This document shows positions 1 to 12,100 of a stretch of DNA of 64,000 bases, piece after piece; position 1 is the first letter of the stretch; every line of letters begins with the position of its first letter. The translations under genes were made by a program, and so were the position numbers. The notes under the pieces were generated by a model, which did not search any database, had not been told where the DNA came from, and was given only the letters and a program-made list of their open reading frames with translations. Source of the stretch: Larix kaempferi. Lineage: Eukaryota > Streptophyta > Pinopsida > Pinales > Pinaceae. Location of the stretch: NCBI GenBank assembly GCA_027924585.1, contig BSBM01000260.1, forward strand, positions 15,079,001 to 15,143,000, in the 5' to 3' direction.

Positions 1-740
1 GGATCTTGAATCAGTGACGTGGCTCATCCGAGACATCAAGCTGGAGCACCTCTCGATAGGATCCTTAAAGAGATCAACTGAAGGCTCCTTGGCGTCCTTC
101 CTTTGCTCATCTGAAAAAGTTGACTCATGGACGGGGCTTTTTGGCACTTCCATGTCTATATCACTGGGAGGTTCTTTGAAGTGACTATAAACAACTCCCT
201 CATAAAAGTTCACATTTCTTATTTTTCTTTTCTGCAATCCCATTCTGTTGGGGATTGAAGGGCACAGTTTGCTCCCTCTTGATCTTTGAGCTTACTAGCT
301 GTTCCTCTTCAAGTCATCAATATCAAATACTTAGCATGTTCTCTTTTGTAAACATATGACTTGGCTGACTCTATGACGATACTTAGGAGGATGAACATGC
401 ATCCTGTGGAGTCTCCTGCTCCTTCTGTATTTGAGCACTCAACTCCCTCTGGAACTATGCATCCAACTTTGAACATATTACTTGTCTTTCAGAGCAAATC
501 ATTTCATCCTCCTCTTGTGGGTCTTTTCAATAAGTTAAATTCAGTCCAATAGTCAGTAATAACCAAATTCCAATACAATATCAGTTTCACATAATGACAT
601 AGTCTTAGCATCCATCCATATACTAGACAACTATCTATATGCTATCAAGATCATACTATTAGTCACCCACATATGTAATATCAAAGTATGTTTTACCATA
701 AACTATGATAATTCAAACATATGTGTGATAAAGAGTCCTC
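1..740 (-). mobile_element. Degenerate Ty1/copia integrase remnant
   Basis: On the minus strand, about 294-205 reads TVPFNPQQNGIAEKKN, the copia integrase core motif PQQNG-x-AE(R/K)KN, followed by a stop. Bases 200-1 remain open in another minus frame (KEPPSDIDMEVPKSPVHEST), resembling the loosely conserved region between integrase and reverse transcriptase. This suggests an internal deletion or frameshift. Bases 310-740 are AT-rich with no motif seen. Confidence 0.6.
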
Positions 741-749
741 CCTCTTAAT

Positions 750-3700
750 CAATGTTGAAAAAGTCGGCATCAACAAAAAGTAGGCAAGGGTCCCGAAAAC
801 AATTTCTCAGCAACATCGGCCAAAAAATTGGCAAAAGTCGGCAAACATTAAAAAATACAAACTACATTCATTTTTTTTCAGAATTTAAACATATAAAGCA
901 ACAAAAACATTAGATAAACACATTGGAACATAAATATGGAGAAAGCATTGATATATATCATCATCATGTAGTCATGTCAAATATCAAATGATACATCAAA
1001 GTCGATACTGAATCCTGAAACACCATAGTTGTCCAATCAAGGACTCACAAGTAGATAACCAATACAGAATGACATCACATATATAAATGTATCTCAGGAA
1101 AACTAGTAGCTATCTATCTAATATCAATGCCCTCTTCCCAATTTACGGGAAAAGGTCATGGGTCGTTTGTCAGGCCTGCTCCTAGCACTAGTAGTAGCAG
1201 CAGAGGGCCTTGGCCCTGCATCTAACATCGAATGATGAGTGATGGATGGAGGACTGGCTGTATCAATCGATGTAGAAGGTGGTGGCGATGCTAGCACATC
1301 ACTCTTCGTGGTGTCTCCGACCTCCTCCTCCTGCCCTTCCTCTGTCTCTAGCCATGTAGGTGACTCCTCCATGATAGGAGTCTCAATCTCCACCCTCCAC
1401 TTAGACAATATATCAATATTGTCTAAGGAGATGGCATCAACATCTGGTTCTTTCTCTATCTGTCTCATCCATAAGCAGAGATTGTAATGGATGTAGACCA
1501 AGTCATTGAGACGTGTGAACTCCAACCTGTAAGAGGGTGATAATTTTTTTTATGCGTCTAGAGGTTCAAATTTCAAAAAATAATAAATTATAATATGTGA
1601 GGATTGTAGATTCATAAGTTACATTAAATGCAATTGATTTGTTGAAATTCTAACCTTCTGCGTCTCTTTGTGTGTATTTTTTCAAACACACTCCAATTCT
1701 GCTCACATCCTGAAGTAGTACATGTTTGGCTAAGAATCTTGATGGCAAATTTCCGTAAATTTGGTGTCCTTACACCATAGGTTTTCCACCAAGTAGCTAC
1801 AACAAATAAGAAAGAAAGAACTAAATTACATTTCATTGCATTGGAAAAATGAAATAGGAAATAAATAAATCATAATTCAAAATTTCAAATTTCAACTTGC
1901 AAATAAAAGTTAAACACTTTAATAACTTACTTGGCATGAAATTGGTTCTATCACGAATAACGGCACCAAAGCTAAATACTCCAGTACCATCCTGATACAC
2001 CTCTATCTCACGATTGATTGCATTGTGAATCTCATAATCATGTATCATCCTCTAAATACAAGTGAGGAGCCCCTCCAACACCTCACCATCAAAATCAAAT
2101 TTGCATTTGTAGGAAAATGCAGGGTTGAGGAAGAGTGCTGCTGCATGAATGGGTCTATGAAGCATCCCGGTCCATCGACTATCAATCAATTTCCATAACA
2201 ATATGTGCCTATTGTGCCCTGGGGTACCCTTTCCCACATAATAATTTCGGATGGCCTCTTTGGCCCTATCCATGGCCTCATACAATTAGCCCATTGCGGG
2301 CTTATCACCATCGACAAGTCTCAGAACCCTTACCAAAGGTTCACTCATTGTGCACCCCAATATCTTTTAAGAACCCATCTATCAACTCACATAAGAGCGC
2401 TGCATCTTTTACATATGTCGATGCATCGAATGATTTCATAAACATGGTACCTCTAGGACAATGCACCAAAAAGTTGTTAAGGGATCTACCCTTACCATCT
2501 GACCAGCCATCTGACATGACTATGCATCCAGTGCTCTTCCGTGACTTCCTAAACTCCTCCAACCTAACACCGATGTTCTTTTCTGCTTGAAGGATTGGAC
2601 CCCGCAACTCCTCGAAGGTGGCACTTTTATACCCCGGGCCAAATATTGCAATGGCATCACACATCGGTTGCCAAAATGGATTGTTTTTGACGATGCTGAG
2701 AGGTATGTGACTCTAGTAAAGACAGCTCTCCATCGCCCTGTCCGCTTCTACCTTCTTTGTGCTCCAACTCCTATTCGTGGAGCAAAAAGGGATGAGGCCC
2801 CCACCCTCTCGGTAGGTGAATCTGTGGCAGTGGAGCCCCTCGTACTACCCTCACCGACAGTGGTAGATAGTGATGCCCCCACACTTCTTGCTACGCCAAA
2901 AGCTGCAATCTCAGCTTTTTTTGCAGCGATCTCATCTTTCTTTCTATTTTTTTCATGGATTGCGGCATGGGCAGATCTCATGATCTCTAGGGTCACTGCA
3001 GTACAAAGGCCAACATCATGCCCTGGGAGTTTAGCTAGATTGTATTTCAACTTGTTAACCCCTCTCGACATGTGATGCCCACATAATTTGCAACTCAAAT
3101 TTTGCCTGTTTGTTCCATCCTCGGGCTCATCATACTACCAAAATGGGTCCAATGGCTTTGGCATTTTGACAAATGGAATGGCAGCCTCAAAATGCAAGCG
3201 TAGGGCACAAAAAATTCAAAAACAATAAATTAAACCCCATTTGAAAAAATTGCAACAATTTGGCTTAAAAAATCAGACCTCTAAATTTATATTTTTAGCC
3301 ATGAAAAATGATAACAAGAGGGTGGCTAAAGATCTAAGAAACTAGCATGCTATTCCATTCTAAAATCCCCTTACATTGTTACTATTTTTAATATTTATGG
3401 ACATGGAAATCATTGGCAAAATGGCAAAAAAAATAGAGGAAGATAGGCAAGAAAATATGCAAGCAAACGTGCAAAAAAACCATAGAAAAGATAGAAGAAA
3501 GTGAAACACTACATATCTGTGAGAGGAAATGGTTGATTGGCAAAGTTTCGATCCTTGAAGTTGAACCCTTTCTCCACACAAATTCTCAATGGTGATTTTA
3601 GATGGTGTTTGGAATCTTTGGATGCCTCCAAGGTGGTTGATGGTGCCCTCTTTCCCTTCACACTCCACCAACAATGAAATGAAAGAAATGACAAAAAAAT

Positions 3701-3920
3701 GACTTTTCCGGGTTTCCCCCTTTAAGCCACAGATTGGAGGCCTAGGCGACTTTTTAGGTCGACCCACGCTTTTTACCAAAAAATTGTGATTTTTTCGAAT
3801 AAGTCGCGCCTCCACTACTTTTTAAAAACCCCCGATTTTTCCCAGCCTTTTTTTTGGCTTAGGGAAAAACTAGTGATTTTTAAAAAAGTCGCCAATTTTT
3901 CGGCGAGGTTTTCAACACTA
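750..3920 (-). mobile_element. hAT DNA transposon, family A copy 1 (internally deleted)
   Basis: This element is 3171 bp. It is flanked by a perfect 8-bp target-site duplication CTCTTAAT (742-749 and 3921-3928). Its terminal inverted repeats start CAATGTTGAAAAAGTCGGC (left) and, on the other strand, TAGTGTTGAAAACCTCGCC (right), the CA/TA-x-TG start expected of hAT elements. Subterminal GTCGGCA-like repeats are present near the left end. It encodes a broken transposase on the minus strand. It is very similar to the element at 42870-46720, but lacks an internal 446-bp segment. Confidence 0.9.
1124..3170 (-). pseudogene. hAT transposase pseudogene (BED finger, DUF659, hAT dimerisation), copy 1
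   Basis: The pieces, in coding order, are as follows. A BED-type zinc finger lies near 3120-2990 ([20 protein letters not shown], then LAKLPGHD). A DUF659-like catalytic part covers 2711-2341 ([20 protein letters not shown]). A middle part follows to about 1930. The hAT dimerisation exon is about 1796-1655 ([26 protein letters not shown]). The C-terminal exon is 1526-1124 ([14 protein letters not shown]). Exon borders at 1796/1655/1526 follow GT-AG. Disabling changes are an in-frame TAG at 2715-2713, and a junction near 2345 where 446 bp present in the second copy are missing, which shifts the frame. Confidence 0.85.
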
Positions 3921-3928
3921 CTCTTAAT

Positions 3929-4668
3929 TTCAGCCTCCAAGTAAAAGTCACAGTCATGTCATGACCAAGTGTCTTTGAGTTTTCTGCATTCTAAACTAGT
4001 GTCCTTGAATATGTACTTCTTAAATGTGCATTATATCATTCTCAAGATTTCAAGTATCATCACACATTTATAATGTTGGTGAAGTCATAACTCAAGATAT
4101 GTAAATTTTAGCACAAATGATCATGATTATTTCATCCATAGATGAACTCTAGTATATCTACTTAAGTAACTAACTTCTTTACACTTCCATACTCTTGATC
4201 ATATTGATCATGTCAAGTTTTAAGTCAAGCAAAAATACAGTATTTAAATTTATGTTTTCATCAATTACTTGTCATAATCAAAATGCACAAATTATTCCAC
4301 ATGAACAAAATAGTTTTACCTTGGAGAAAAACCCTTAAAAGGGAGAAAAAAACCCCAGCCAATCAATCTTTCTTATAATATATCAGGTTCAGATTACATA
4401 AACATCATAGACTTCTCTCTTGATGTGCTAAGCCAAAACTAATAGCAGAAATAACAACTTACAATATAATTGTATGGCAGCCTTAAAAATCTGCTCATAA
4501 TATCCTCTGCTTGCTGCGAATTTTACCCTTATGCTTGCTGTTGTACATCCTCTACTATAATGGACAGATCTCACATTTACTTCACAAGCAAAAATTGAGA
4601 TTTACACTTTAGAACTCACACATCAGAACATATAAAAAGTGGAAGGGGAAAACTATTTATAGTTTTGG
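3929..4668. other. Non-coding stretch, LTR-like
   Basis: No coding motif was found. Bases 4320-4700 have features often seen in plant LTRs, such as paired runs of A and C (aaaccctt, aaaaccccag) and, on the minus strand, a TATA-like ctataaatag near 4650. Without matching ends I cannot set borders. Confidence 0.3.
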
Positions 4669-4673
4669 GTTGG

Positions 4674-4775
4674 CTGCCCCAAGCAGCCCCCTAAAGGAAC
4701 CGCCCTAAGCAGCCCCCTAAGGGAACCGCCCTCCCAGCAGCCCCCTAAGGGAACCGCCCTCCCAGCAGCCCCCTA
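4674..4775. repeat. GC-rich tandem repeat, about 28-bp unit
   Basis: Units of the form AGCAGCCCCCTAAGGGAACC followed by GCCCT(CCC) repeat about four times, with small length differences between units. The core CCCCCTAAGGG is partly self-complementary. It is far more GC-rich than its surroundings. Confidence 0.85.
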
Positions 4776-4929
4776 TACATGACACCTGTCACTTGGCATG
4801 TGAAGACAAGACACATAGCAGCTGGTGGAGATGACACATGGCAAGAGAAAAATGAGGACACGTGGCAGGAGTTAGGAGTTAGAAGTCAATGTTTGAGTGA
4901 ACAATCGAGGTCTCCTGACATAACAGGTA

Positions 4930-5434
4930 GGAGTTGGTGATCCCTCCTTTGCATTTGAAGGTTGCTCCCTTGAATTGAAAGTCGTTGACGACCCTGGCTC
5001 AACCTTCGGAGTTTCCTGCTACTAATGCTTTGTCACTGAATAGGCTCATGAGATTTCCTAGATGCAAAGTCCTCCTCAAACTTTACATCCCTGCTTACAA
5101 TTGTCTTTCTCTCCCTTGGAATATAGATCTTGTAGGCCTTTGAAGTCTCTCATTGTAACTGACAAACAAGCCCTTCTTGCTAGAGGGTCCCATCTTGGTC
5201 CTCTTCTTTATTGGTATATGGATATAACTTGGACAACCAAATATGCGGAAATGATTCACCTCTGGATTCACACCAGTTTTTTGATGAATTAATGCCAATT
5301 GGAGTTTGTCTTTTGGTGGTATTACTCAATATTTGCTTGGTTAAATATATTTGTAGATTTTGGTGAGATGGTATTAATCCATGTATCCTATTTGTCCTAA
5401 TTGGTAACTTTTTTGTTATTATAACTTCTAGCAA
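4930..5434 (-). mobile_element. Copia integrase C-terminal remnant
   Basis: The minus strand from about 5290 to 4990 reads VNHFRIFGCPSYIHIP, SSKKGLFVSYNE, then after a shift KAYKIYIPRERKTIVSRDVK. This is the conserved copia integrase C-terminal region (FRIFGC-x-x-Y/GYS/YK-x-Y/SRDV-x-F). Frameshifts and stops make it non-functional. The order relative to the PQQNG piece at 205-294 is wrong for one element, so these are separate or rearranged copies. Confidence 0.75.
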
Positions 5435-6090
5435 TTGATTGTTTATTAATTGATTAGATAATCATGGCTTTGTCATAGTTCATTGGTTCAATGTGCTTTG
5501 TTGGATTCTTTTGATTCTTGTTCATTGGTATGATAGCTGTATGAGATTACTATGTTATTTGATTTATACATAATTTGACTAATAACTTTATGTTTTTTGT
5601 TATGTATTCAAATGTCTTAAAAATATTTATTGTCAGGAGTAAAATCATATTAAAGAATTACTTATTGAAGTTGCCTTGATGATGTCTATTGTATGTACTT
5701 GAATATTAAAAGTAGGGTTTAAGATTCTTATATTAGTTATTTTTAAAATTTCCTTATTGATTTAAAGGCTTGTTTGAAGTAAATGATTTTTCTAAGATTT
5801 TTAAACTATGTTCAAACTTCATACCATGACCTACAGTTAAGTATAATATAATTGATCATCATATTTGTTTCTTAACAAAGACGAATATACTTTGCAATGC
5901 ATGCATTATGCTGCTTTTCTAACTTGATGAAGACATCCACTTCTATATATCATGGAAATCATAAAGCTGCTTTTACGATCATAATATTGCATGTGAATTA
6001 ACACTTAGTCTAGAATTTGTTTATCTTTTGACATTGTTCCATGTTATTGTCTTTAGTGTGTAATTGATAGTTCTTAATCTGTCTTTGCAG
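5435..6090. other. AT-rich intron sequence before the first visible kinesin exon
   Basis: This stretch is AT-rich and has no coding signature on either strand. A polypyrimidine tract and acceptor end it at 6090. Confidence 0.6.
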
Positions 6091-6156
6091 GGTGATCTCA
6101 AGTCTCCTGGCATCATACCTTTGGCAATTAAGGATGTTTTTAACATTATTCAAGAT
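6091..6156 (+). CDS. Kinesin-7 exon (motor; [17 protein letters not shown])
   Basis: This exon has 22 codons in phase 0. The acceptor is tttgcag before GGT and the donor is GTAAGA after GAT. It encodes the conserved stretch that directly follows the P-loop block in KIN-7 motors (the family has a GD[10 protein letters not shown] motif), so at least one motor exon must lie before position 1. No P-loop coding exon was found in 1-6090. Confidence 0.93.
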
Positions 6157-9100
6157 GTAAGATTGCATGAGTTATTTAAAGCTATAATTTGCATTTTGAT
6201 TGTGTATTTTGATAATTCAAATGAAGTTTACAAATTTGTTTACTAATAGAAGCCTATTTATATGATTTGTGAGTTTAGCTTGTTTGTTAGTTGCATTTCG
6301 TGGAAAAGGTTGCTTATATAAGGGAATTTTAACACATTTGTTTGTTTAAAATTGATGTTGTTTGTACTTGCTTGGAACCAATTTTTTTTGTGAAGCACGA
6401 TTGAAACAAATATTAAGAACAACAATCCATAAAAGAAGTTCCTTATAGCGTTGCTTCTACTTTGAAGATAGCCGAACTATGTGCAATTGTTGAAATTTTA
6501 ATTCATGGATATATATGTATCTGATTCCAAAGATATAAACCTACAGCTGAAGCAATAAATATGCTGAAGCACTAATAAAATAATTGTATCTTCAAAATCT
6601 AAAGATGTAGAATGTTATATCAGGGAAAGAGATTGCATAACTGAATTTGAGGTCAATCTGCCAGGTGTTGAATGGTAGATCTGAGAAATACACGTGCGGA
6701 AATTACAAAGCAGCAAATAAGAATCTGCAGCAACAGTCATAAAACCTCAATTAAAAATGAAAAAAATGATTTCAAAATGGTCAAATACAAGAGAGAAGTG
6801 CTCTAGGTAGGTCTGTACTCTCCTTTCTTGAGTTTTCTTCAGTTAACTTGCCCTTTAATCCTCCCATTGCTTCTCACAAGTATGTACATGGAGGATAGAA
6901 ACAAATTAGCAGCTACAAAGATGCCAATGACTCACTCTTAACTCTTCTACCTAATGTGCTAAGTATCCTAAGAAGGTCATGGTGGTTAGTAAAAAGAGAC
7001 ATACTAAATTTATGTTCATAACACTGGCGGCTCACAAGAAATCCAACTATGGTACAAAATAGTTGGTAACATGGATTACTGACCTTCTCATTTTAGGGCT
7101 TGTAGCCCTGAGGTTGGTGTTCAAGGCTCCTAGGGGTAGGGCATTGGGTCACATGACCACCCTGCTTGATCTCCACACAGGTGAAAACATTTTACTCAGA
7201 GGCACTTGCCTCCTCTTTCAGTCATCCTAGGCACCCCTCCTGGCCTCCTTTCAACACAATGCCCTCTCTCTAGGAGCCTGCACCATGATGATGTCATCCT
7301 TGCTACCCAAGCCTTCAAGCTTGATTCAGGGGGGGCTTTGAGGGTTTTCAGCATATTTGGGGTTAGATGGCGCATGGCGTTCCCCCTTGCTCACTCCATC
7401 CTTTGGAGTGGAGCTGTTTGCTCGATTTTAGCTATTTTCATTAGTTTTTGGTAACTTTGGGGGAAAATACCCCAAGTTACCCATGTTTTAGATTATTTTA
7501 TGTTATATTTTTACATTGACATTTTAGTGGCTTGTCGGACTGGCTATTTGTAAAAAGTGAGGATGTGAGGCTATAAATAAGCCTTCCTCACTCATTTGTA
7601 AAACATAAGACTTGGGGATAAAATATGATAGTTCTTCTCTTTCTCTTGTTATATGGGCTCATGATGTGATGTGCACCTCTTGTAGAGTGTCTTCTTTGGC
7701 TTGTGATGTGAAACATGGATGAATGCTAGGGTTTTCTTTGCACATACATGTTGATGCTAGAATGGTTGGATGTAACTCATGCACAAAGGTGATACATGGT
7801 CTTTCTTTGCTCATCTTTGTTGAATCTTGGAAGAATATCTCTATCTTTGTTGAATAGTGCTATGCTAGTGCATTCTACTTGTTGATTAGGGCTTAGTTAT
7901 CAAGATTTTGTCAATTTTGTATGGTTAGAAGATGTTCTCTTGAAGAATTCTTCTTTGTAAAGGGCCTTGGATCTCTATTTTGCTATTGGTTAGGCTCTCC
8001 CAACGAATCCTAGGGGTTGTTGGTGGATGCCCTACTTTTGCAAGTCTAGAGGAACTCTTCTTGTAGGGACGGTGATCATCGATCCCACTTTGATCCCAGT
8101 CATATTTGATCCCATGATCTTAGTTACAAATGAGAGGAGGATGCCTTATTTATAAGATAAATGGCCCACTTAATCCTTCCTCTAAGTTGACCTACCTAAT
8201 TTGAGTTTAAAATGAATTTTTAGTGTTTGGCATCCACAATTTGGGGACTAAACCTCATAAAACATAAAATAATGATAACATACAATGATAGCTTCAACAT
8301 GATGAAAAGATGAGCTAGGAAGGAGAATGTCTTTCCCCAACTAACCTCTACATATGACTTTTGCCCTCAATGTCCTCCTTAGGATAGTACAACCCTCAAA
8401 AGATGCTTTTTGAGGTGGACGATTTGCTCTTTTGACCTAGACGATCAAGAGGTAGGAGTGATACAATAAGATGAGGTCCAAGTGGGCATAAATAAGGCGT
8501 GGTAGAGCAAGTATGACAACCCTTACAAGCGCAATCACCTTTTTTAAAACTTAAAACCATAAGTGTGGCTATGGGCTCCTAAGCCATGTGTCCCAATGGA
8601 TTTACCTCAAGATGCAACAATACCTACCTAGGGCATAAATGCTTGACATGATGAAGAGCTCCACTCATCAAGAGGTAGCCAGTTGGGCCACAAGACCAAA
8701 ACATCTTGAAATGAGGACTAAAAGGACTTGCCATGACCTTGACCAAGGGTCTTGAGCCTTGTTAGACCAACACTTTTACATAAAGAAGCCCCAACATGGC
8801 TGTTTAGAATGGTAGAAAGAACCCCCTCTTTAGCACATTTGGTAGGGTGTGCTGTAGAGAATATTTGGGGTAACACAACTTGTTGTACAATTGTACAACT
8901 TGCTGTATGGTACAATACGACCTCCTAGACGGATCTGTACAAGTGCACGAATCTTCTCTACAACTGCATTGTACGACTCCTAGCTGAAGCACATTGCACT
9001 CTCGTTCACTCTTTTGGTCATTTTCCTTTTGCCAAAAACATTTTGAACTCTCTATAGCTCCCCATAATAGCTCCTCTTCTAGTTCTTCCAGTTCTTCCTT

Positions 9101-12100
9101 CAGATAGAGTACTATTTCAAGATTCCTTCATTCGGCTTCGAATGTTAGGAGAGAAGTTTCAAGTGGTTCTAGTGCGCCATGACATATTCACCACTTTTGT
9201 ATCACAGATCCCATATCCACTCTCCTTGTACATTCTTCTTTTGCAATGACTCTTTGTGTGCTTATCTCTTTTGCATTGGCTCTCCATATTAGGAATTTGT
9301 TGTTTTTGGTTTTAGGTTAGAGTTTTAGCTTTTGCTTTATATAGGAGCTGCCTTAGCACTCCCACTTTGTATTGACATCATGGTACCACTCAGTGCCATT
9401 GACATGCTTTTGTGGTCTTTTGTTGGACATTAATAAAATTACCTTATCTTATCTTATCTATCGTAACGTGTTTTTAAACTGTATCTTAGTTGGATGGGTG
9501 ATTGAGATTAATCCTAACCTAAGTCATTAATATAATAAATATGCTTTATTAGACTCAACAACTAAATATAAGAATTTTCACTAATGTGAATTACAAGATG
9601 GAATTACTTTTCGAAATATCACAAACTACTTCTGGGATGTTCACAGTGAACCTCTTTGGAAGTTCTTGTCCGAGCTATGTTTCTCAACAATTAACACACA
9701 CTCATTGTAAGGAATGTGTTCTCAACCACGTCAAACTTATATCTTAGTGATTCAAGCTTCTTGTTTGCTAGGGGTTTGTCAAAATATCAACCATGTGTGA
9801 ATTTGACAGATTGTATTCCAAGATCACTGTTCTCCTCTATATTCTCTCACAAAATTATATTTGATCTCATTGTGCTTAGATCGATTATGGAATATTGGAT
9901 GATCAGAAATTGTAATGCAACTTTGATTATCTCAATACATAACAATGGGCTCCAATTGGTTAACTTTGTGCACAATTTGCAAAGCCAAATTGCTTCACAA
10001 CTAGCAAATGGAGTTGAAATGTACCCTGCTTTCACTAAGTTAACAACTACATTTTGCTTCTTTCTAAACCAAGAAATCATACATGTACCCGAACTGAAAC
10101 AACAACCATAAGTGCTCTTTTGCATCCCTATATCTCTTGTGCAGTTTGAATTAAAAAAATGATGGAGTAATGAATCACCCTCTTTTGTATGCCAGATGCC
10201 ATGACGAATAGTGACCTTTAGATATCAAGTCACATGCTCAGGCTTACCAATGAGATTGCTTAGGCTCAACCATGAATTGACTTTGTGTATTCACTACATG
10301 ATAAATATCTAGTTGAGTATCCACTAGATAGATCAATAACCCTATTGTTTGATGTTATATTGAAGGCCCCACCAAATCTGAATTATGTTTGCAAGTCAAC
10401 TTCATATTCGGAACCATGAGGGTAGACAAACTTGCAATAACATCTGAAATGTTTCAAAACTTCTCAGATATAATTCCCTTGTCCAAGGGACATTTCACTT
10501 GCAGTCTACTAAACTTCTAATCCCAAAATGTAATGTCGTAGGCCAAATATCCCTAATATTAAAGTCATGTTTCAATGCCCCACAACACAAAATTAATTGA
10601 TTAGGCTTTACTGCAATGATCAAATCCTTTGCATAAAGGAGCAATACAAGCAAATCGAATTAATCAAATATAAATAAAGGTTTGAATATGGTAAAGTATT
10701 GGGAAACCCAAAATCATGTAAACACTCATCGATCTTGGCATTCTAGGCTTGTGGTGCTTGCTTCAACCCATAAGAGAATTTTGCAGCTTGCAAACATGGG
10801 AGTCTCACCCATGTATAAGAGATCCTCTTGGTTGATTTTTATAAACCTCTTCTTCATTGACACCAATAAGAGATATGGTCCTCACATCCATTTTATGTAG
10901 AGACTAACCAAAACAAGAAGTAATAGACCAAATGGTGCAAATGGAAGAATACCTGCCAATTGGAGCAAATGTTTGTCATAGTCAACTCCCTCTTTTTGAG
11001 AAACCCTCTTCCTATAAACGTGGCTTTGTACTTCTCAATACTTCCATTAGCTGCATGTTTGAATTTGTAGATCCATTTGGAATCAATAACTTATTTACCA
11101 GTTGGCCTTGGAACTATTTCCTAGGCACCATTATTAAGGGGAGCTATACTCCTTTTTAGAGCATCATTCTATCCTTCTCAAAGCTAGAAGGTTTTGTCTC
11201 AAGAATAGAAGTCATTATTGCAAGATATGTAGCAAACATCTTAGGTGGATGACTCAAAGAAGATGAAGAACCATATGAGGAAGAAGATGATTACTCCCAA
11301 GCAACACCTAGAAATACAATCTTATATGATGCATTTCTTAAAAAAGAGACCTCATTTTAGGAACCAAGCATATCGAATTTTTTCAACCGGGGACATGAGT
11401 TGAGTAGACTGCATGTCATATTGAATTCGTTCCAGCCTCATTAAGAAGAGGTGGCAAAGTATTTTGCTTAGGTGTATTCCTAATTCAATGAGAAGAGATG
11501 GGAAGCTGACTGCTTTGGTGGATTATTGTTTAGATAGGATGAGATGGCAAGATGATTGCTTAGGTAGATTATTGCTTAGATATGAAGAGATGACAAGATG
11601 ATTGCTAATATTTAAAACCATTAATACTTAATAATTAATGAATAGTTAAATTGCTAAAAGATAAGGTACGACATGAGCATTAGGTATTCTAGTTGAAATA
11701 CCACTTTTATCATAACAATTAAATTTTAATAGTGATATAGTCATTTTCTAAAAGTTTAAAATTGTAAATATATTTAAACATTTAGACAACTTACCATATT
11801 TATTCTATATCGAATATTCCCGAACTTTGAATTCCATGCGATTTTCTGTGCAGGAAGTGCCAATACGATCGAATCTTGTTTCTATGGTGTGGGGTACAAA
11901 GTATGAGTCGAGTTTACGTGGCCTCTTCGAATTGGATGTACTAGGGACAATAACAATCTCTTCTCTAATAGGGTTCATTTGATTTGGGATTGTATAAGGA
12001 TCATGAATAGGGGGAGGATTTTTCAGTCTAGGGATTTGATTTTTATTAATCTCCAAACTTGAACTTCTATCATTCTCTTTTTGTACCTTTTTCTTTTTGC

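Noticed and set aside
1-6090. P-loop exon of the kinesin gene
   Set aside because: I looked for the GKT-containing motor exon on the plus strand and did not see it. The exon probably lies left of the window.
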